A stretch of 64,000 bases of DNA from NCBI GenBank assembly GCA_003342895.1, contig PTFA01000035.1, positions 3,920,703 to 3,984,702 of the forward strand, written 5' to 3'. Source of the stretch: Casuarius casuarius (Eukaryota > Chordata > Aves > Casuariiformes > Casuariidae). This document shows, one piece after another, positions 59,472 through 64,000 of the stretch. Both the position numbers and the translations under genes were made by a program. Each line of letters begins with the position of its first letter. Positions within the stretch are counted from its first letter, which is position 1. The notes below the pieces were generated by a model. It saw nothing but the letters and a program-made list of their open reading frames with translations. It was not told the origin of the DNA and searched no databases.

Positions 59472-62400
59472 GTGAGTAAGGGTAAATTAAAGAACTTAGA
59501 CCCCAACCCTTCCTCTCTTACTTCCCTCTCATCACCCCTCCAGTATGAATACAAAGGAACAAGTTTTTGTTATATGATTTCCTGTTGAAGGCAAGGTGTT
59601 TTCCAGTATTTATCTGCATATCAAAACACTATACATGAGTAAAATCATTTTTCATACATGAAGTCGTTAGTTGCCTTCAGTTCTAATACTGATTAAAATA
59701 TGTATTTTATATAAATTATGTAAGTCTTGCTACTCTAAGAATATTGATGGTTATTGCAAGTTGTATATTCTTTGGGGGAAATGTGTCTTAGTATGCTCAA
59801 GGAGGATGGTGTTTTGCACTTTCTTTTTCACTATTGCAGTGTGTGTGGTATAACCTGTCCTAAAATTACCAAGTCAGACAACAGGGCCTTTGAGACCTTC
59901 GTATCCTTTGTGTGTATCTTTGTCGTACACCCTCATGTAGTGCAGACTTGCAGGCCTGCATTTGATATCCCTGTCTCTAACAAAGACCAGTACCAGCTAC
60001 TTTATAGGAAAATAAAAGTGACCTTAAGTTAAACTGGACCAATTGTGCAATGATATTACATGGGTCTGTGACTGTAAGAACTCATCCCTTTTGATATTTT
60101 CTAACAGTTTACCCCCAAAGCATTTCATCATTCCTAGTTTTGATGGTGTAGCTACACATAAATAAAAATTAACCTTCTGTTTTGACGAGGTTTATGAGCA
60201 AAAATAATGTTGTATTTGATTAAAATTTCATTCAACTTTTTTGGTTCTCTTTTTCCCTCTGTCTAGCAGAACAAATGTAAATGTCTGATCTTATGAATGC
60301 AATATTTGTCATAATTTCAAAATTTCTCAATGAGTTATTAAAAAGCAGGCATACTATATTAACTTGTTTTTAGTAAAAGCGGGATATATTCTTGGGACTG
60401 CTTTTGTGTTGCTTTTTTTTGTTGTCATTACTTACCGTAAGTAACTTACTTATGAATCATAGGGTATAGGTCCAAGGCTATAGGTCTTAATGCAAAGTAG
60501 GACTGAAAATTATACAGAAGTGCTTCCAATAGCTTTAGCCTGACGTCTCATTCGGTGTCAATGCCAGATTAGTTGCTTTGGATAGTTTTTTCAGGAGGGA
60601 CAAAGTTGAATAGGTTGTTTATAAGCAAGTCGTCCTTTGAACCTTAGTCTTTCTGGTCTTTCCATAGGAGATAAATGATGATTAACCTTATGTGCTGTGC
60701 CAAAGGCATACTTTTCTACTTAGCCATATTGAAGTCACAAGGTGCTTGTATTTTTTGTGCCCATGAAGTTAAATGCCAAGACTTTGAACTGATTTGCATC
60801 TTAATCAAGGGAATCTCAATCTTTGCTTGATTTCTTCATGTTTCTTTTCACTGTTTGAACTCTTTGCTTCCGATTTTGCTGATCTTGTATACAAATTGCA
60901 AAGACTAAGAAAAAAATTTAATCCTTTCTCATGTGCTGTAATACTCATGTGTTTAGATGACACTTGCTGTTATATTTGCCCTCCTCAACTGTCCGTAGCA
61001 TTTCTTGGGGAAATCTTAAAGGTTTTTTTTCCCCCGACCATGATATAGAAAAGAGAAGCTACTCAAATGTAGTACACTTTTATTCTTTGCAAGAGGGAGA
61101 ATACATTTTGTCCCTAAAATTGCAGGCAGTACTACTATACGAATCAAGGGGTAACATTTAGACTAGGAAAATCGGTTGTGTTTTAAAGTGTTACAGTTCT
61201 TTAGAGAAGACTCTTTGAACAACTGATCTGTTTTTAAAATAATAAAACTTTAGGTACTTCGAAATTGTTGATTAACATAATTGCTACTGTGTTAAGTTCT
61301 TACCCGTTTTCCCAGGTTAGATAGGAGCTAATTATTAGAATTCCTGAAGTCAATTTTTTTTTACTTTCAATAAGAACAAATCAGATGAGCAGTAATTTTC
61401 AGATTTACTCAATCTTTTAAAAAAGAATAAAATAAAAATATGTGCTTCTGTGCCTGTAAAATGTATAAGAAATCCAGACAATAAACAATACTGATGTAGT
61501 TTGTAACTGTGTGACTTCCAGAATGTCTGGGAGTTTTGGCAAAAATTGGACATCTAATCTGAACTGATATGCATAAAAAAGAAACTAATCAGGATTAAAA
61601 TAGTAGACATGTTTAGACTGGCAATCTAATTAATTAAAAGAAAAAGTGAAGGGATAAATGAAATCATGCCTTAAACCGATTAAAATGTGAGACTATTTCT
61701 TTTTCTTCCCAGTAGAATAATGGCATGGAAACAAAAATTTTGCAGAGTCGGAGTAGTTTTTATTTGTGTTGCGCATGTAAATTGCACACATTTAAATTGG
61801 AAATACTGTTCTGTAAAATGGCTCTGACTTCTTGATAAGAAGAGACAAGTAGCAATAAGTTTATTATAAAAACAAAATAAAATGTTTTTCCCTGGGTTCA
61901 AATCACATGTTTTTTCCACTAATTTTTGTCTTCAGGCAACACAGAAGAGAGTCAATACACTGGGCTCATTTTTTTTCGGCTAACGTTCATTTTAAGCCTG
62001 TTTACCTAGTCATTAAAAAAAAATTTTCAAAAAACAACAGACTAGGGGTTTCTGTAGTGAATATAAATTGTAGTCTCTTTCACATTCTAAATCAATGTTG
62101 CTACATTTAAGAATAACTTTCAACTGCTTTTTCTAACCTCAAAGAATTTTTTTTAAAGTGGTTTTAATATGCATTTGTTTGATATGTTTTTAAAACTGAT
62201 TAAGCCAGGAAGGCTTTGCATGTAATGCTTTACTTTATAGACCTGAGTCACTTTACTCCAAAACAGAGATGAAAGCAAGATATGGACATTGAAGTGGGAT
62301 TAAACAGCAAGTGACAGTGTTTTACTTGTACTGTGTATATGAGAATAATTTCTGAATAAATTCCATCTAGTGCATGAGTATCTTCCGCTTGCAGTTATGA

Positions 62401-64000
62401 TATCAAAGTTGCTTGTTTAGTTAGAACATATGTTGAAGTATTAGGCAGTCTGTATGATTCCAAAGCTCTCCATTCCCATTTATGCATGCTCAAAACTTAT
62501 CAACCTGCTTCCCAATATTTTTTCCTAAACATTGTTTCTTGCCTGTAGCTCAAGGTCTGTGAGTATCTTACCAGATAACCCTTAAGTTTATCCTAAGCTC
62601 ACAGAACTTCATATCAAGTGGACGTGACATATCTTGGCCTGCCGTAGGCAAAGTGTTGACAGGTTGGAAAGATAACCATCTAAGCTCACTCTGTTCCTCT
62701 GATGCTCTGAAAGAGGGTGAAAACATATTTTGGCCTCTGACAGCATGGCCTTTTAGCAGGAGACATTTCTTCACCTTTATTCACTCAAGCCACTGAGTAT
62801 TTCACAGCACAAAAAGCTTTTCTTGTTTACAAACCTGCCCCTTGTAGTCTAAACTTGTTGGTCAGCGTGTTGCTGGTTGCCAGTATCTGGGTTGCTAGTC
62901 TGCTGGAATTGCTATTCCAGTTGTTGCAAGATCCTGGAAACAAATGAACCTCAAGCAAGTGTGAGAAAATAAAGCCTTTGTGTGGCCTATGTTGAATGAA
63001 TCACTTGTCTTTTATGTAGGATGCTACTGAGCAAAAGAGTCTGACTTGCTGGTAATTGTCTAAAGAGGAAGAAATTAGTTGTTTCTTCCTTGAATGGACT
63101 TGTAGGTGGAGCGGGAGATTTGATGCAGATGGAGATTTTACACAGAAAATGTCCAGGATGGGCTACTGGAAAGGCAGGACTTGTGGAAGGTTGCAGAGCT
63201 GTTGTGAATATCCTAGTGGGATGGTTTTGTGGCTTTTTTTTTTTTTTGGTCATCACTTAATTTTCCTTTAAAATGTTTCCATTACTGTTGTAATGTTCTG
63301 CAGTGATGTGGGCTTCTTTGACTCCTACGCTGTTTTGCAGTTTGCGTTCTCGCTATTGTTTTCTGTGATGCTCAGAGTTTCTCTGATTCGGTACTTGAAG
63401 GATTTCCCATGCCTTTTATTAATGTTTTTCTCAAAGAGATGCAATTTCGAGGCTTCATCTCCTATTGGATTTTCAATTGCTTGTTGAAGTACCATTTTTA
63501 TAAAGAGTTTATAAAAAGTTTGTTAGAAGCAGGAGTGGTTGCATTTTGTCCTTGCTGGTGTTCTGAAGGTAGAAAGCTCTGAGAAGTCCTGCTCAGTTTC
63601 TTGCTTCTACCTCCTCCCCTCATTACGTGTAAGTTACCTATAGAGCTCTGAGTTTCACTTGTTTTTCCTCTGAGCTGTACACAGTTGCTGGTAAGATTTC
63701 TGCTTCTCCTGATTAGAGGCATCTTCTGTTCCCCATAGTGTGAAATAATAAACAAGGCTATGTCAAAAGCTGAGGTGAAAAAGACGACTGCTGTTTGGAA
63801 AGAACCTGGAAATAACCATTAACAGGAGAAAATAAAAAGAATAAGGAGTTTGACTCCTGAATTCTAGTCCTACATATAGGAAGATGTAAATTGTTTCTGT
63901 TGCATCTTGCTTGTTTTGCAAATGATTTTTGTAGAAGAGTGAACATACCTTGAGGTCTTGCAATAAAATAAGTTACTAGGAGACGAGCTAAAGTAAGAGA
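59472..64000 (+). other. LRBA: LRBA intron 27 of window (3' end outside window)
   Basis: At least 4.5 kb of intron. I searched for the next expected LRBA exon in all + frames and did not see it. A T14 run lies at 63234-63247. The segment at 62540-62940 is somewhat GC-richer but not identifiable. Confidence 0.8.

Larger units (their letters stand above)
1..64000 (+). other. LRBA: LRBA gene, internal portion (27 exons, both ends outside window)
   Basis: The window lies inside one gene. Joined, the 27 exons give about 1583 codons that follow vertebrate LRBA in order: helical lead-in, laminin-G/ConA-like lectin domain (fragment residues about 33-270), armadillo-like helices (271-739), acidic linker (740-1082), second conserved helical block (1083-1360) and a Ser/Thr/Ala-rich linker (1361-1584). 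LRBA is a large cytosolic BEACH-family scaffold on endosomal and Golgi-derived vesicles. It is known for protecting CTLA-4 from lysosomal degradation and as a proposed PKA anchor. The paralogue NBEA is the main alternative. It is disfavoured by the exon 19 linker (beginning VTFEMHKENL, ending IAKLDVSSVASDTERLELKA) and by short signatures such as [15 protein letters not shown] and IPANAVSVVSS, which I recall as LRBA-type. The BEACH and WD40 domains and the start codon are not in the window. Confidence 0.93.

Overview
The window is a stretch of vertebrate nuclear DNA that carries the middle of one large gene on the + strand. The host is most likely a bird. The sequence at 12061-12709 is a 5'-truncated CR1 retrotransposon ending in two copies of the octamer ATTCTGTG, the usual end of avian CR1 copies. 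Older, decayed CR1-like tails occur at about 35596-35780, 39700-39771 and 51930-52046. The DNA is AT-rich with many A/T runs, and I see no bacterial gene organisation, no CRISPR array and no tRNA or rRNA gene.

The gene is LRBA (LPS-responsive beige-like anchor protein), the sister of neurobeachin (NBEA). I could place 27 consecutive coding exons, from 1961 to 59471, with compatible phases throughout: 4750 coding bases, about 1583 codons, with no stop or frameshift. The first visible exon begins in phase 0 and the last ends in phase 1. The start codon, first exons and the 3' half of the gene (PH-BEACH-WD40 part) therefore lie outside the window. From memory, human LRBA is roughly 2860 residues, so a little over half the protein is here.

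Layout: 1-1960 intron; 1961-7401 exons 1-6, covering the concanavalin A/laminin-G-like domain and its borders; 8392-27192 exons 7-18, a helical armadillo-like region; 27193-38442 an 11.2 kb intron; 38443-39471 one 1029-bp exon encoding an acidic, low-complexity and fast-diverging linker; 40524-47557 exons 20-25, a second conserved helical block including a hydrophobic segment; 48213-48657 and 59338-59471 a Ser/Ala/Thr-rich linker split by a 10.7 kb intron; 59472-64000 the start of another intron.

The most notable observations are a GC-AG intron (44234-44690), a 99-bp intron that is open and in frame (4173-4271), an intron with U12-like signals (6329-7203), identical 12-nt sequences across both splice borders of the giant exon, a possible lost or weakened PKA-RII-binding helix in that exon, a GC-richer antisense-open interval with an acceptor-like edge (20535-20800), a tRNA-promoter-like SINE remnant (31094-31152), an A22-T17-A13 hairpin tract and a perfect 24-bp palindrome. 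I found no convincing previously undescribed gene system. All protein comparisons are made from memory without any database search.
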